From a beta proteobacterium KB13 (GTDB lineage Bacteria; Pseudomonadota; Gammaproteobacteria; Burkholderiales; Methylophilaceae), in NCBI GenBank assembly GCA_000156155.1, contig DS995299.1, positions 1,045,400 through 1,109,399 on the forward strand: a stretch of 64,000 bases of DNA, given 5' to 3'. The translations under genes were made by a program, and so were the position numbers. Shown one piece after another: positions 1 to 9,672 of the stretch; position 1 is the stretch's first letter, and each line of letters opens with the position of its first letter. The notes under the pieces were generated by a model, which had not been told where the DNA came from, ran no database searches, and was given only the letters and a program-made list of their open reading frames with translations.

Positions 1-1
1 G

Positions 2-1609
2 ATACCCCAACTGCCTTTAAATTTAGTTTTAAATAAAATTAAATCAATTACTGAAAACGAAAATATAACAAAAGTTGGCCAGAACATTAAATACGACATG
101 CATGTTTTAAAAAATTATGACGTTACCTTTAAAGGACCAATTGAAGATACCATGATCATGAGTTATGTCATTGACAGTACTGAATCTCACGGCATGGACA
201 AACTTGCAAAAAAATATTTAGATCATGATTGTATTAGCTTTGAATCGGTTGTTGGAAAGGGTGTAAAACAGCTCACCTTTGATCAAGTATCAATAGATGA
301 TGCATACCTATATGCGTCAGAAGATGCTGATGTCACATTGCAACTCTACGAACACCTTAATAAAAAAATTATTGCTGATTCAAAATTAAATTACATCTAT
401 AAAGAAATTGAAATACCTTCCCTGCTCACGCTATTTTGTATTGAACGCAACGGCGTGTTGATTTCTGAAAAAATCTTACATGACCAAAATCAAGATCTGG
501 GTTTAAAAATTCTCAATCTCGAAAACGAAGCATATCAAATAGCCGAACAACCTTTCAATTTGTCATCGCCGAAACAGTTGCGTGAGATTCTTTTTGACAA
601 GATGAAAATAATTCCTACAAAAAAAACTCCAACGGGCACACCGTCAACGAGTGAGGATGTGCTTGAAGAGCTTTCACATGATCACGCACTGCCAAAAGTT
701 ATTTTAGAACACCGCAGTTTAAGTAAACTAAAAAACACATACACAGACAAGCTCCCTAAGATGATCAACCTCAACACAAAAAGAATCCATACCAGCTACA
801 ATCAGGCCGTTGCAATCACTGGAAGACTAGCCAGCTCAGAACCTAATTTACAAAATATTCCCATCAAAACAAAAGAAGGCAGAAAAGTACGAGAAGCTTT
901 CATTGCAAATACTGATAGTCAGATTGTCTCTTGTGATTATTCTCAAATTGAACTTAGAATTATGGCTCATTTATCTAAGGATCCAGGACTTTTGGATGCC
1001 TTTAATCAAAATGAAGATATTCACAGATCAACGGCAAGTGCAATTTTTAACACCAATGATGCATCGGTAAGCTCAGAACAAAGGCGATTTGCCAAGGTCA
1101 TTAATTTTGGTTTGATTTACGGGATGAGTGCATTTGGATTATCACAAACCCTTAATATTGATAGAAACTCTGCTAAAAACTTTATTGACCAATACTTTGA
1201 AAAATACCCTGGGGTTAAAAACTATATGGATCAAGGAAAGTTGGTTGCAAAAGAACAAGGATATGTTGAAACAGTCTTCGGCAGAAGATTATGGGTCCCA
1301 TTAATCAATAGCTCCAACGGGATACAGCGAGCAGCTGCGGAAAGAGCAGCAATTAATGCTCCGATGCAGGGTACTGCAGCTGATTTAATCAAGATGGCGA
1401 TGAACAATGTTCAGCAATGGATAGGAGATAATAAACTGGAAACCTTGATGATCATGCAAGTGCATGACGAACTAGTTCTAGAAGTTCCAAATGCCGAGCT
1501 AGATATTATCAAAACCGAGATTCCAAAAATCATGTCAAATGTAGCCACGCTAGATGTTCCATTGATTGCTGATTTAGGATCAGGGATTAATTGGGAAGAG
1601 GCTCACTAG
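2..1609 (+). CDS. polA: DNA polymerase I, C-terminal part (5' end outside window)
   Basis: This is DNA polymerase I, which fills gaps in repair and replaces Okazaki primers. The frame is open from the first bases of the window, so only about 535 residues are present. The 5' nuclease domain and the start of the 3'-5' exonuclease domain lie outside. The visible part begins within the exonuclease domain (KVGQNIKYD, then YASEDADVTLQ, which match two metal-binding Asp regions of proofreading Pol I). The polymerase domain has motif A (DYSQIELR), motif B (RRFAKVINFGLIYGM) and motif C (MQVHDELVLEV). An internal ATG at 98 is not the true start because coding homology continues upstream of it. The next gene begins on the base after the stop codon. 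Confidence 0.97.
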   Translation: MPQLPLNLVLNKIKSITENENITKVGQNIKYDMHVLKNYDVTFKGPIEDTMIMSYVIDSTESHGMDKLAKKYLDHDCISFESVVGKGVKQLTFDQVSIDDAYLYASEDADVTLQLYEHLNKKIIADSKLNYIYKEIEIPSLLTLFCIERNGVLISEKILHDQNQDLGLKILNLENEAYQIAEQPFNLSSPKQLREILFDKMKIIPTKKTPTGTPSTSEDVLEELSHDHALPKVILEHRSLSKLKNTYTDKLPKMINLNTKRIHTSYNQAVAITGRLASSEPNLQNIPIKTKEGRKVREAFIANTDSQIVSCDYSQIELRIMAHLSKDPGLLDAFNQNEDIHRSTASAIFNTNDASVSSEQRRFAKVINFGLIYGMSAFGLSQTLNIDRNSAKNFIDQYFEKYPGVKNYMDQGKLVAKEQGYVETVFGRRLWVPLINSSNGIQRAAAERAAINAPMQGTAADLIKMAMNNVQQWIGDNKLETLMIMQVHDELVLEVPNAELDIIKTEIPKIMSNVATLDVPLIADLGSGINWEEAH

Positions 1610-2335
1610 ATGGAAGATAATGAAATACATTTAGTCATTATTGGCGACGAAATTCTTTCAGGCAAAAGAGAAGACAAACACTTCAAAAAAGCATTAGATG
1701 TTACAAAACAAAATAACTATGTAATTAAAAGCGTCAGCTACTTGCCCGATAGTGAGCATGAAATTCAATCAAAAATTGAAAATTTAAAAGATAAAACCGT
1801 CTTTTGTTTCGGAGGAATTGGAGCAACGCCAGATGATCACACAAGGTCAAGCGCCGCAAAAGCTCACCAAAAAGCTCTTAAACGCCACACTGATGCAGCA
1901 AAACTTATTGAGGATAAATTTGGTAAGGAAGCTTATCCTAAAAGAATTTTGATGGCTGACCTTCCAGATGGGTCTGAGCTGATCCCGAATGAAATCAATA
2001 TGATTCCAGGCTTTTATATAAATAAAAATTTTTTTATGCCGGGGTTTCCTGAAATGGCATGGCCGATGATGGATTGGATATTTAAAAACAAGCTTCCTCA
2101 ATCCAATAAAATTGAATTCGATCGGTCAATTATCATTCCAGATATTGCAGAAAGTCTACTTATTGATTTAATGAACCAAATTGAAAATGATTTTCCTTTA
2201 GTAAAAATGTATAGTCTGCCCAAAATAACCCCACAAAGACAAGTTGAGTTTGGTATTAAAGGTGATAAACAGCAAGTACTGAGCGCCATGGAAGTGGTAA
2301 AAAAATACGTAAAAGAATTAGGTTATCACTTTTAA
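1610..2335 (+). CDS. MoaB/CinA-type molybdopterin-binding-fold protein
   Basis: The 241-residue protein has the MoCF-biosynthesis (MoaB/MogA/CinA N-terminal) fold signature: VIIGDEILSGKREDKH at the N-terminus and FCFGGIGATPDDHTR near residue 65-80, the usual GGxGxTxDD ligand-binding loop. It lacks the C-terminal CinA deamidase domain. Members of this stand-alone group are usually annotated as competence/damage-inducible or molybdopterin-binding proteins, and their substrate is mostly unknown. The ATG directly abuts the polA stop codon, so translational coupling with polA is likely. No other molybdenum cofactor gene is nearby, so a molybdenum role is not supported by context. Confidence 0.8.
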   Translation: MEDNEIHLVIIGDEILSGKREDKHFKKALDVTKQNNYVIKSVSYLPDSEHEIQSKIENLKDKTVFCFGGIGATPDDHTRSSAAKAHQKALKRHTDAAKLIEDKFGKEAYPKRILMADLPDGSELIPNEINMIPGFYINKNFFMPGFPEMAWPMMDWIFKNKLPQSNKIEFDRSIIIPDIAESLLIDLMNQIENDFPLVKMYSLPKITPQRQVEFGIKGDKQQVLSAMEVVKKYVKELGYHF

Positions 2336-2345
2336 AAATCACTGA

Positions 2346-2364
2346 TTGCCTATAAAATAGGCAA
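2346..2364 (+). promoter_or_regulatory. Perfect inverted repeat before dusB-fis
   Basis: TTGCCTA and TAGGCAA (7-base arms) flank the five bases TAAAA. The element sits in the only spacer between the MoaB/CinA-like gene and dusB. In RNA it would form a 7-bp hairpin, but the following sequence (CTCATTTTATT) is a poor U-tract, so it is at best a weak terminator. As DNA, the palindrome encloses a -10-like TATAAAAT, so it could instead be an operator over the dusB-fis promoter. Confidence 0.4.
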
Positions 2365-2388
2365 CTCATTTTATTCAAAAATTTAAAG

Positions 2389-3399
2389 ATGCGAATAGGT
2401 CCATACACTTTAAAAAATAATATTGTTGTTGCTCCAATGGCTGGGGTTACAGATCGTCCATTTCGCCAGCTATGCAAAAAATATGGGGCTGGGATGGCAG
2501 TGAGTGAAATGGTTACTTCTAACTCGCTGCTTTATGGAAGCTCAAAAACTATCCGAAGAGCAAACCACGATGGCGAGGTTGAGCCTATATCTGTCCAAAT
2601 TGCTGGAGCTGATCCCCAAATGATGGCTGAAGCTGCTCAGTACAATGCTGACAAGGGAGCTCAGATTATCGACATTAACATGGGCTGCCCAGCAAAAAAA
2701 ATATGTAATGTCATGGCAGGTTCAGCACTTCTTCAGCATGAGGACCTTGTTAAAAGAATTTTAGAGGCGGTTGTCAAAGCCTCACCTATTCCCGTCACTT
2801 TGAAAATCAGAACGGGATGGGATAAACAAAACAAAAATGCGATTACCATTGCAAAAATTGCAGAAAACTCAGGTATTCAGGCTCTTGCTATTCATGGTCG
2901 AACCAGAGCGTGCCACTATACCGGAGATGCTGAATATGAAACAATTGCAGCTGTAAAAGATCAAATAAAAATTCCGGTAATTGCTAATGGTGATATCACT
3001 TCCCCCGAAAAAGCATTACATGTTCTAAAAAAGACATCTGCTGACGGAGTCATGATTGGTCGCGCCGCTCAAGGAAGACCTTGGATTTTCCGTGAAATTG
3101 ACCACTACATTAAAACAGGTGAACACTTACCTCCACCCTCTATTGATGAAGTTGAAAAAACAACCATCGAACACGTAACTGATCTCTATGATTTTTATGG
3201 GGAAGACTCTGGTCTTAAAATCGCTAGAAAGCATATCTCCTGGTACACCAAAGGGCTCAAGAATTCAGCTATGTTTCGAGCGAAAATGAATTTAATTAAT
3301 GATAATCAACAACAACTTAATTTCATAAAAGAATTTTTTGAAAGTCAAAAACAAATTTCCAACTATATATCCTACGAAGACATTCTGGAGCCAGCATAA
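2389..3399 (+). CDS. dusB: tRNA-dihydrouridine synthase B
   Basis: This FMN-dependent enzyme reduces uridines in the D-loop of tRNA. The 336-residue protein has the TIM-barrel start VVAPMAGVTDRPFRQL, the catalytic-cysteine motif NMGCPAKK with the following MAGSALL, the LKIRTGW strand, the HGRTR motif and the phosphate-binding IGRAAQGRPW. Placement directly upstream of fis is the classic proteobacterial dusB-fis pair, which separates DusB from other Dus paralogues. The spacer to fis is 3 bases, so the two are co-transcribed. Confidence 0.96.
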   Translation: MRIGPYTLKNNIVVAPMAGVTDRPFRQLCKKYGAGMAVSEMVTSNSLLYGSSKTIRRANHDGEVEPISVQIAGADPQMMAEAAQYNADKGAQIIDINMGCPAKKICNVMAGSALLQHEDLVKRILEAVVKASPIPVTLKIRTGWDKQNKNAITIAKIAENSGIQALAIHGRTRACHYTGDAEYETIAAVKDQIKIPVIANGDITSPEKALHVLKKTSADGVMIGRAAQGRPWIFREIDHYIKTGEHLPPPSIDEVEKTTIEHVTDLYDFYGEDSGLKIARKHISWYTKGLKNSAMFRAKMNLINDNQQQLNFIKEFFESQKQISNYISYEDILEPA

Positions 3400-3402
3400 A
3401 AC

Positions 3403-3636
3403 ATGGATCAGAACCTTCAAGATAAAATAGAAACACTATTAGATAAGTATTTTAAAGATCTTGACGGTGAAAATCCTAATGGTGTCTACGATATGGTTTT
3501 ACATTCGGTTGAAAAACCACTTCTCATCTATATTATGAATTATGCTCAAGGTAATCAAACGAGAGCAGCGAAAATATTAGGCCTTAATCGTAATACATTA
3601 AGAAAAAAACTAGAATTCTACAATCTTAACTTTTAA
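3403..3636 (+). CDS. fis: DNA-binding protein Fis (short form)
   Basis: The 77-residue protein matches the C-terminal part of Fis: the dimerisation helices (VYDMVLHSVEKPLLIYIMNYAQGNQ) and the helix-turn-helix TRAAKILGLNRNTLRKKLEFY. It is about 20 residues shorter than enterobacterial Fis, so it lacks most of the N-terminal beta-hairpin arm used there for Hin/Gin recombination. Fis family proteins bend DNA and tune transcription of stable RNA and metabolic genes. It is cotranscribed with dusB, and purH starts 2 bases after its stop. Confidence 0.93.
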   Translation: MDQNLQDKIETLLDKYFKDLDGENPNGVYDMVLHSVEKPLLIYIMNYAQGNQTRAAKILGLNRNTLRKKLEFYNLNF

Positions 3637-3638
3637 CT

Positions 3639-5195
3639 ATGAGTAAAATAAAAACAGCATTAATAAGCGTATCAGATAAATCAGGCTTAGTTGAACTCGG
3701 AGCCGCTCTAAACTCTTTTGGAATTAAAATTCTGTCCACTGGCGGAAGTGCGAAAACTTTAAAAGAAGCAGACATCGACGTCATTGAAGTTTCGGATCAC
3801 ACTGGTTTCCCAGAAATGCTTGATGGACGAGTAAAAACTCTAAATCCGATAATTCACGGGGGGATACTCGCAAAAAGAGATTCAGATGATCATATGCGCA
3901 CACTCAAAGATCATAATATCGAGACTATCGATCTAGTTATCATCAACCTGTATCCATTCGTCAAAACAATCGAGAATCCAAATTCAACATACGAGGACGC
4001 CATTGAGAATATTGATATTGGTGGTCCAGCGATGATTCGTTCCTCGGCAAAAAATCACAAGGATGTCACAATAGTAACCAGCCCAGATGATTACCAATCA
4101 TTAATTGATGAGTTAAATAAAAATAATGGGGAAGTAAGTTTTGATTTAAAAAAAGAGTTTGCCTTGAAAGCATTTGAACATACCTCAAACTATGATCAGG
4201 CAATATTTCAATATCTACAAAATGATAATAATGTTTGCGATAAATTTCCGCAAAATATTTCAATTCACCTCGAAAAGTCAATGGACATGAGATATGGTGA
4301 GAATCCACATCAACAGGCTGCTTTTTACAAGCATAAAACAAATTATGCAGGAGCGCTATCAAACTTTAATCAAATTCAAGGAAAAGAACTGTCCTTCAAT
4401 AACTTAAATGATGCAGAAAATGCTTGGGAGTGTGTAAAGAATATGTCTGCATCATCTTGCGTTATTGTGAAACATGCTAATCCTTGTGGTGTAGCAATGG
4501 CAGACAAGCCAAAAGAAGCATATCTTAGAGCTTTCATGACTGATCCAACGTCAGCCTTCGGAGGCATTATTGCTTTTAACAGTAACGTTGATGGAGAAAC
4601 GGCCGAGGAAATAAATAAACAATTTGCAGAAATAATCATTGCCCCAAGTTTTTCTGAGGATGCTCTTAACATCTTTGATTCTAAAAAAAATCTTAGGGTT
4701 TTAGAAATTTCTAATAAAGCAGGATCTGATGATTTCGATTTTAAAAAGATTGGAGGCGGTTTCTTAATTCAAACACCCGATCAAATTGATTTCGACATTA
4801 ATGCATGTGAAGTGGTGAGTGAATTAAAACCGAATCAAGACCAACTCAATGACATGAGCTTTGCTTGGCATGTGGCACAGTATGTGAAGTCAAATGCCAT
4901 TATATTTTGTAAAGATAATATGACATTGGGAGTGGGTGCAGGACAAATGAGTCGTGTCGACAGTACTCGAATTGCCGCCATCAAAGCTGAGAACGCAAAC
5001 CTTGATCTTACTAACAGCGTGGTAGCTTCTGATGCTTTTTTTCCATTTCGAGATGGCATTGATGTCCTAGCAAAATTTGGTGCCAAATGTGTCATTCAAC
5101 CAGGCGGCAGTGTTCGCGATGATGAAGTGATCGAAGCTGCAAATGAACTTGGGCTGGTAATGCTATTTACTAAAGTTCGTCATTTTAAACATTAA
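3639..5195 (+). CDS. purH: Bifunctional AICAR transformylase / IMP cyclohydrolase
   Basis: PurH catalyses the last two steps of de novo purine synthesis, formylating AICAR and cyclising FAICAR to IMP. The 518 residues are the usual family length. The N-terminal MGS-like cyclohydrolase domain ([36 protein letters not shown]) is followed by the transformylase domain ([50 protein letters not shown]). It lies just after fis and before purD, so purine synthesis may share transcription with the dusB-fis unit. Confidence 0.97.
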   Translation: MSKIKTALISVSDKSGLVELGAALNSFGIKILSTGGSAKTLKEADIDVIEVSDHTGFPEMLDGRVKTLNPIIHGGILAKRDSDDHMRTLKDHNIETIDLVIINLYPFVKTIENPNSTYEDAIENIDIGGPAMIRSSAKNHKDVTIVTSPDDYQSLIDELNKNNGEVSFDLKKEFALKAFEHTSNYDQAIFQYLQNDNNVCDKFPQNISIHLEKSMDMRYGENPHQQAAFYKHKTNYAGALSNFNQIQGKELSFNNLNDAENAWECVKNMSASSCVIVKHANPCGVAMADKPKEAYLRAFMTDPTSAFGGIIAFNSNVDGETAEEINKQFAEIIIAPSFSEDALNIFDSKKNLRVLEISNKAGSDDFDFKKIGGGFLIQTPDQIDFDINACEVVSELKPNQDQLNDMSFAWHVAQYVKSNAIIFCKDNMTLGVGAGQMSRVDSTRIAAIKAENANLDLTNSVVASDAFFPFRDGIDVLAKFGAKCVIQPGGSVRDDEVIEAANELGLVMLFTKVRHFKH

Positions 5196-5207
5196 AGATA
5201 TAAAAAA

Positions 5208-6473
5208 ATGAAAGTTTTAATTATTGGAAGTGGTGGTAGAGAGCATGCACTCGCATGGAAAATGTCCCAAAGTGAGCATGTGACAAAAGTTTTTTTAGCT
5301 CCAGGAAACGGTGGTTCAGATTCTGAACCAAAAATTGAAAACATCGATATCACAGACCATGATGAATTAATTAAATTTGCTCAGAATAATTCTATTGAGC
5401 TCACTGTAGTGGGTCCTGAACAACCCTTATCAGAAGGTATAGTTGATAAATTTGAAGCCCGCCATCTGAAAATATTCGGCCCTTCACAGGAAGCGGCACA
5501 ATTAGAGTCCTCAAAAAAATATGCAAAAGAATTTATGATCCGACATAGCATACCAACTGCATTCTATTCGTCTTTTAGCGATCCTCAGTTAGCACATCAG
5601 TATATTGACCAACAGCAAACTGTGCCTATTGTTATTAAAGCTGATGGTTTAGCAGCAGGTAAGGGTGTGATCATCGCGAATTCATTAGAGGAAGCTCATC
5701 AAACAGTAGACTTTATGTTGGAGGATAATAAGTTTGGGCATGCTGGATCCTCGATTGTTATTGAGGAATTTCTCCGAGGCGAGGAAGCCAGTTTTATTGT
5801 TATGAGCGATGGTGAAAATATTTTTCCTATGGCATCCAGTCAAGATCATAAAAGGCTTCTTGATAATGACCTTGGTCCAAATACAGGCGGAATGGGTGCT
5901 TATTCCCCCGCCCCAATTGTTACTCCTGAACTTCATGAAAAAATAATGCATGAAGTCATACATCCAACTATTTCTGGATTAAAAAAAGATGGAATTACCT
6001 TTAAAGGATTTCTGTATGCTGGCTTAATGATTGATGAGAATAATATTAAGGTATTGGAATTTAACTGCCGAATGGGTGACCCTGAAACACAACCTATTCT
6101 ATTTAGAATGAAAAATGATCTTTACGAATTAATCAAGGATGCATGCGATGGACAGCTAAACAAACATGTCCCCTTGTGGGAGGATGATTTTGCTTTAACT
6201 GTGGTATTGGCTGCTAAAAATTATCCTGACACTCCTGAAAAAGATAAGAAAATATTAAATTCTAATTTTAAAAGTCCAACACAGTATGTCTTTCATGCTG
6301 GAACAAAAAAAGCAAATGGTGATATTCTGACTAATGGAGGAAGGGTGCTCGGCTTGACTGGGAAAGGCATGAATCTTCAATTAGCATTTGATGAGGCTTA
6401 TAAACTCACTGATATTGTTAACTTTGATGGCGTTCAATTTCGAACAGATATAGGAAAAAAGGCATTAAACTAA
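5208..6473 (+). CDS. purD: Phosphoribosylamine--glycine ligase (GARS)
   Basis: PurD joins phosphoribosylamine and glycine with ATP, the second step of purine synthesis. The 421-residue protein begins with the nucleotide-binding MKVLIIGSGGREHALAWK, has the ATP-grasp core (VIKADGLAAGKGV, GEEASFIVMSDG, GPNTGGMGAYSPAP) and the metal-binding EFNCRMGDPETQ. It follows purH by 12 bases, the common purHD arrangement. The tsaC start is one base after its stop codon. Confidence 0.97.
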   Translation: MKVLIIGSGGREHALAWKMSQSEHVTKVFLAPGNGGSDSEPKIENIDITDHDELIKFAQNNSIELTVVGPEQPLSEGIVDKFEARHLKIFGPSQEAAQLESSKKYAKEFMIRHSIPTAFYSSFSDPQLAHQYIDQQQTVPIVIKADGLAAGKGVIIANSLEEAHQTVDFMLEDNKFGHAGSSIVIEEFLRGEEASFIVMSDGENIFPMASSQDHKRLLDNDLGPNTGGMGAYSPAPIVTPELHEKIMHEVIHPTISGLKKDGITFKGFLYAGLMIDENNIKVLEFNCRMGDPETQPILFRMKNDLYELIKDACDGQLNKHVPLWEDDFALTVVLAAKNYPDTPEKDKKILNSNFKSPTQYVFHAGTKKANGDILTNGGRVLGLTGKGMNLQLAFDEAYKLTDIVNFDGVQFRTDIGKKALN

Positions 6474-6474
6474 T

Positions 6475-7014
6475 TTGCTTACACCTCGCATTCAAAGAAA
6501 AGTACTCACAGGGAAAATTTTAATTCACCCAACTGAATCCTGCTTTGGTCTTGGCTGTCATCCAAAAAATATTAATGCGCTTAAGAAAATACTCATCATA
6601 AAAAAAAGGTCTAAGAATAAATCTTTTTTACTTATATCAGATAAAGTGCAAAAATTTTTTCGATACGTATCTCTTTCTGAAAAAAATTTGCAACATATTT
6701 CTGACTGGCCAAAACATACTTCGTACTTATTTAAAAAAAATCTAAGAAGTCCAATGTTACTCTCACCCAAAAAGGAAAAAATTGGGTGTCGTATTCCAGA
6801 TCATAAAAAAATAAAAAGAACTTTAGAAAATTTAAATTTTCCTATTACATCAACCAGTGCAAACTTTTCTGGCCAAATAAGTTTGAAGTTTTGGAGACAT
6901 TGTTGCAGAAAGTTTTCTAGCAAATCTTGTATCATAATGAATGAAAGGGTGGGAAATTACAAAAGGCCCTCAACAATTATTGATTTTGAAACCAAAAAAA
7001 TAATTAGGAAATAA
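6475..7014 (+). CDS. tsaC: L-threonylcarbamoyladenylate synthase, TsaC/YrdC type
   Basis: TsaC makes threonylcarbamoyl-AMP, the donor for the t6A modification at position 37 of ANN-decoding tRNAs. The 179-residue YrdC domain shows PTESCFGLGC near residue 21, the KKRSKNKSF basic motif, IGCRIPDH and TSTSANFSG near residue 122. It is the short TsaC form without the extra Sua5 domain. Translation must begin at TTG, since no in-frame ATG precedes the PTES motif. Sitting next to hemF is common in proteobacteria and supports the call. The protein is rich in Lys and Ile, in line with the AT-rich genome. Confidence 0.9.
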   Translation: MLTPRIQRKVLTGKILIHPTESCFGLGCHPKNINALKKILIIKKRSKNKSFLLISDKVQKFFRYVSLSEKNLQHISDWPKHTSYLFKKNLRSPMLLSPKKEKIGCRIPDHKKIKRTLENLNFPITSTSANFSGQISLKFWRHCCRKFSSKSCIIMNERVGNYKRPSTIIDFETKKIIRK

Positions 7015-7016
7015 TA

Positions 7017-7925
7017 TTGGTAAACAAAGAATTAGTGAATGATAAGTTTCAATTACTCCAGCATAAGATTATTGAAACAATCGAAATGACAGAATCTAAA
7101 ACCTTTCTTCATGACTCATGGCAAAGACCTGAGGGTGGTGGAGGCAATACCTGCATTCTTGAAAATGGAGAGGTTTTTGAAAGAGCAGGAATTGGGTTTT
7201 CCCATGTTCATGGCTCTCAACTTCCTCAATCCGCCACTGATACACATCCTGAGATAGTTAATCGAAAATGGGAAGCAATGGGCGTTTCTCTTGTTTTCCA
7301 TCCTTTTAACCCTTTTATTCCTACAGTACATTTAAATGTTCGTTTTTTTGTTGCATCAAAAGAGGGTCATGATGATATATGGTGGTTTGGAGGTGGTATG
7401 GACTTAACACCGTATTACCCATTTGAAGAGGATGTAATTCATTTTCATCAAACTTTAAAAGATGGACTAGATAAATTTGACACGAGTCTTTATGCTGATT
7501 ATAAGAATCAATGTGACGACTACTTTTTTTTAAAACATAGAAATGAGCCCAGAGGAGTGGGTGGAATATTCTTTGATGATTTAAACAAATTTGGTTTTTC
7601 AGATACCTCAAAATTTGTTTTCTCGATCGGGGATTTATTTTTAAAAGCTTACATGCCAATTGTTCAAAAAAGAAAAAAAGAAAAATTCACGGAACATCAT
7701 AAAAATTTTCAGCATTACCGAAGAGGAAGGTATGTTGAGTTTAATCTTCTCCAAGATCGTGGAACATTGTTTGGCATTCAATCTAAAGGAAGAACCGAAT
7801 CTATTCTCATGTCTATGCCGCCCAAAGTAAACTGGAGTTATGATTGGACACCTGAGAAAGCTAGTGCGGAAGAGAAACTTTATAAAAACTTTTTAGTTAA
7901 AAAAGATTGGTTAAAAAATGTTTGA
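7017..7925 (+). CDS. hemF: Oxygen-dependent coproporphyrinogen III oxidase
   Basis: HemF oxidatively decarboxylates coproporphyrinogen III to protoporphyrinogen IX in aerobic haem synthesis. The 302-residue protein has all the conserved blocks: [86 protein letters not shown] and [16 protein letters not shown] start at 7017 is supported by AGGAA six bases upstream. The gene begins 2 bases after tsaC and overlaps the permease gene by 8 bases. Haem supply fits the cytochrome genes in this window. Confidence 0.97.
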   Translation: MVNKELVNDKFQLLQHKIIETIEMTESKTFLHDSWQRPEGGGGNTCILENGEVFERAGIGFSHVHGSQLPQSATDTHPEIVNRKWEAMGVSLVFHPFNPFIPTVHLNVRFFVASKEGHDDIWWFGGGMDLTPYYPFEEDVIHFHQTLKDGLDKFDTSLYADYKNQCDDYFFLKHRNEPRGVGGIFFDDLNKFGFSDTSKFVFSIGDLFLKAYMPIVQKRKKEKFTEHHKNFQHYRRGRYVEFNLLQDRGTLFGIQSKGRTESILMSMPPKVNWSYDWTPEKASAEEKLYKNFLVKKDWLKNV

Positions 7926-9312
7926 GCGACTATTTAGGAAAAAAAGTATCAATGCTGGTGCAAGCGGTCTAAAAAGATGTCTCTCCACTTTTGACCTAAC
8001 GCTGTTAGGAATAGGCTGTATTATTGGAACTGGTATCTTTGTTTTAACAGGGATTGCAGCAGCCAATCTTGCTGGTCCTGCAGTAGTCTTATCATTTGTT
8101 ATCTCAGGCCTAGCCTGTACCTTCGCAGCTCTATCTTATGCCGAACTTTCCTCATCCGTAGGTGGATGTGGAAGTGCTTACGGCTATGCTTACGTTACTT
8201 TTGGTGAGCTTATTGCATGGATGATTGGTTGGATTTTATTGCTGGAGTATGGAATGTCAATCGCTGCAGTAGCCAATGGTTGGTCAGGTTATTTTCAGAG
8301 CGCGGTAACATCAATAGGGCTAGAAATTCCTGAAGCATTATCAAAAGGTCCAAGCCAGGGAGGGTTAATTAACTTACCGGCTTCATTAATCATAATTCTA
8401 ATTATGATTTTGCTCATCATCGGTGTTAAAGAAAGTGTAAAATTTAATGCCCTTATGGTTCTTGTAAAATTAATAGCCATATTCACGTTTATATTTGTTG
8501 CTGCTTTTAATGTTGATATTACTAATTGGCAACCCTTCATGCCTTATGGATGGTTTGAAAAGTTAGATAATGGCAATACGATTGGCGTCCTAGCAGGAGC
8601 ATCCATTGTCTTTTTTGCTTACGTTGGTTTTGATGCGGTATCAACTGCAGGAGATGAGGCTGTCAATCCTCAACGTGACCTCCCACGAGGAATTATTTAT
8701 TCATTAATTTTTTGCACTATCATCTATATTATAGTTTCAGCTTTATTGACAGGCGTTGTGAATTACCAGGAGTTGGATACATCCTCACCTGTTGCTTATG
8801 CTTTAATGAAAATCGGATTCAAAGGGGCGTCGGCTCTTGTTGCTACTGGAGTTATATCTGGACTTACGACAGTCATCCTAGTGCTATTTTATGCTTTGAC
8901 CAGAATTCTTCTGGCTATTAGTAATGATCAGTTGATTTCAAAAAAATTATCTTTGATCAATGATAAAACTAAAACGCCAGTGCGTATAATTTTAATCACA
9001 GGGGTCTTGATATCAATTGTTGCAGGATTGATTCCCCTCGGTGACTTAGCTGAAATTGTTAACATAGGCACATTAACTGCATTTATTTTTGTTTGTATCG
9101 GTGTGATCAGAATAAGATGTCAAAACATTATTAAATCACAAAAGGTTTTCAAAAATAAATATCACCCGTTGATTCCCGTATTGGGAGTTCTATCTTGCTC
9201 TTCTCTCATCTTTTTTCTTCCCACAGACACATGGTTGAAATTTATTGTTTGGAATTTAATTGGTTTGGTAATCTACTTTATGTACGGGTTTAAAAACAGC
9301 AAATTAAATTGA
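7918..9312 (+). CDS. APC-superfamily amino-acid permease (YfnA/CAT-like)
   Basis: This inner-membrane transporter has 464 residues and about 12 hydrophobic segments. The N-terminal consensus [19 protein letters not shown] is the substrate-binding helix 1 break of the amino acid-polyamine-organocation family, and helix 6 is seen in [28 protein letters not shown]. This pattern is that of the cationic-amino-acid-transporter/YfnA subgroup; the actual substrate cannot be read from sequence. It overlaps the end of hemF by 8 bases, so it is probably translated from the same mRNA, and its 3' end overlaps the convergent cytochrome gene by 9 bases. Confidence 0.85.
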   Translation: MFERLFRKKSINAGASGLKRCLSTFDLTLLGIGCIIGTGIFVLTGIAAANLAGPAVVLSFVISGLACTFAALSYAELSSSVGGCGSAYGYAYVTFGELIAWMIGWILLLEYGMSIAAVANGWSGYFQSAVTSIGLEIPEALSKGPSQGGLINLPASLIIILIMILLIIGVKESVKFNALMVLVKLIAIFTFIFVAAFNVDITNWQPFMPYGWFEKLDNGNTIGVLAGASIVFFAYVGFDAVSTAGDEAVNPQRDLPRGIIYSLIFCTIIYIIVSALLTGVVNYQELDTSSPVAYALMKIGFKGASALVATGVISGLTTVILVLFYALTRILLAISNDQLISKKLSLINDKTKTPVRIILITGVLISIVAGLIPLGDLAEIVNIGTLTAFIFVCIGVIRIRCQNIIKSQKVFKNKYHPLIPVLGVLSCSSLIFFLPTDTWLKFIVWNLIGLVIYFMYGFKNSKLN

Positions 9313-9612
9313 TAAGATCCAAGTAACTATCTTTTCAATATCTTTTTCTTTTAATTTTGGATGTGGTGGCATCGGCACATTCCCCCAGTTACCCTTTCCC
9401 CCATTTTTTATCTTTTTTACAAGCATGGACTTAGCCGTTTTATCTTGCTTATATTTTTTTGCGACATCCTGATAGGAAGGGCCTAAAACTTTAGTTTTTA
9501 CAGAATGGCAAGCTAGGCAACCACTCTCTTGTGCTAACTGCTTTCCCGTTTCATCAGCATGTGAATTTGAGTAAATAAATACTAGGGAAAATAAAAGGAA
9601 TATTTTTTTCAT
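9304..9612 (-). CDS. Periplasmic cytochrome c, c551/c552 type
   Basis: This is a small monohaem electron carrier. From the ATG at 9612 it has a clear signal peptide ([19 protein letters not shown]) and a mature part of about 83 residues. The haem motif is CLACH and the axial Met lies in [12 protein letters not shown], the layout of bacterial c551/c552. A longer frame exists from a TTG at 9648 but would put 12 charged residues before the signal peptide, so I rejected it. It could carry electrons from the bc1 complex (petABC, near 55 kb) to a terminal oxidase; that partnership is inferred. Confidence 0.92.
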   Translation of the reverse strand: MKKIFLLFSLVFIYSNSHADETGKQLAQESGCLACHSVKTKVLGPSYQDVAKKYKQDKTAKSMLVKKIKNGGKGNWGNVPMPPHPKLKEKDIEKIVTWILSI

Positions 9613-9672
9613 TAAAACTTTGTCAAAATAATTAAAGTTAAGTTCCAACGGGATTTAATAGTTTTTTAAATT

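Noticed and set aside
7321-7659. 112-residue frame on the minus strand opposite hemF
   Set aside because: hemF is conserved along this whole stretch; the antisense frame has no supporting start signals or family match.
9613-9648. TTG start 12 codons before the cytochrome c signal peptide
   Set aside because: It would put charged residues ahead of a well-formed signal peptide that starts with its own ATG.
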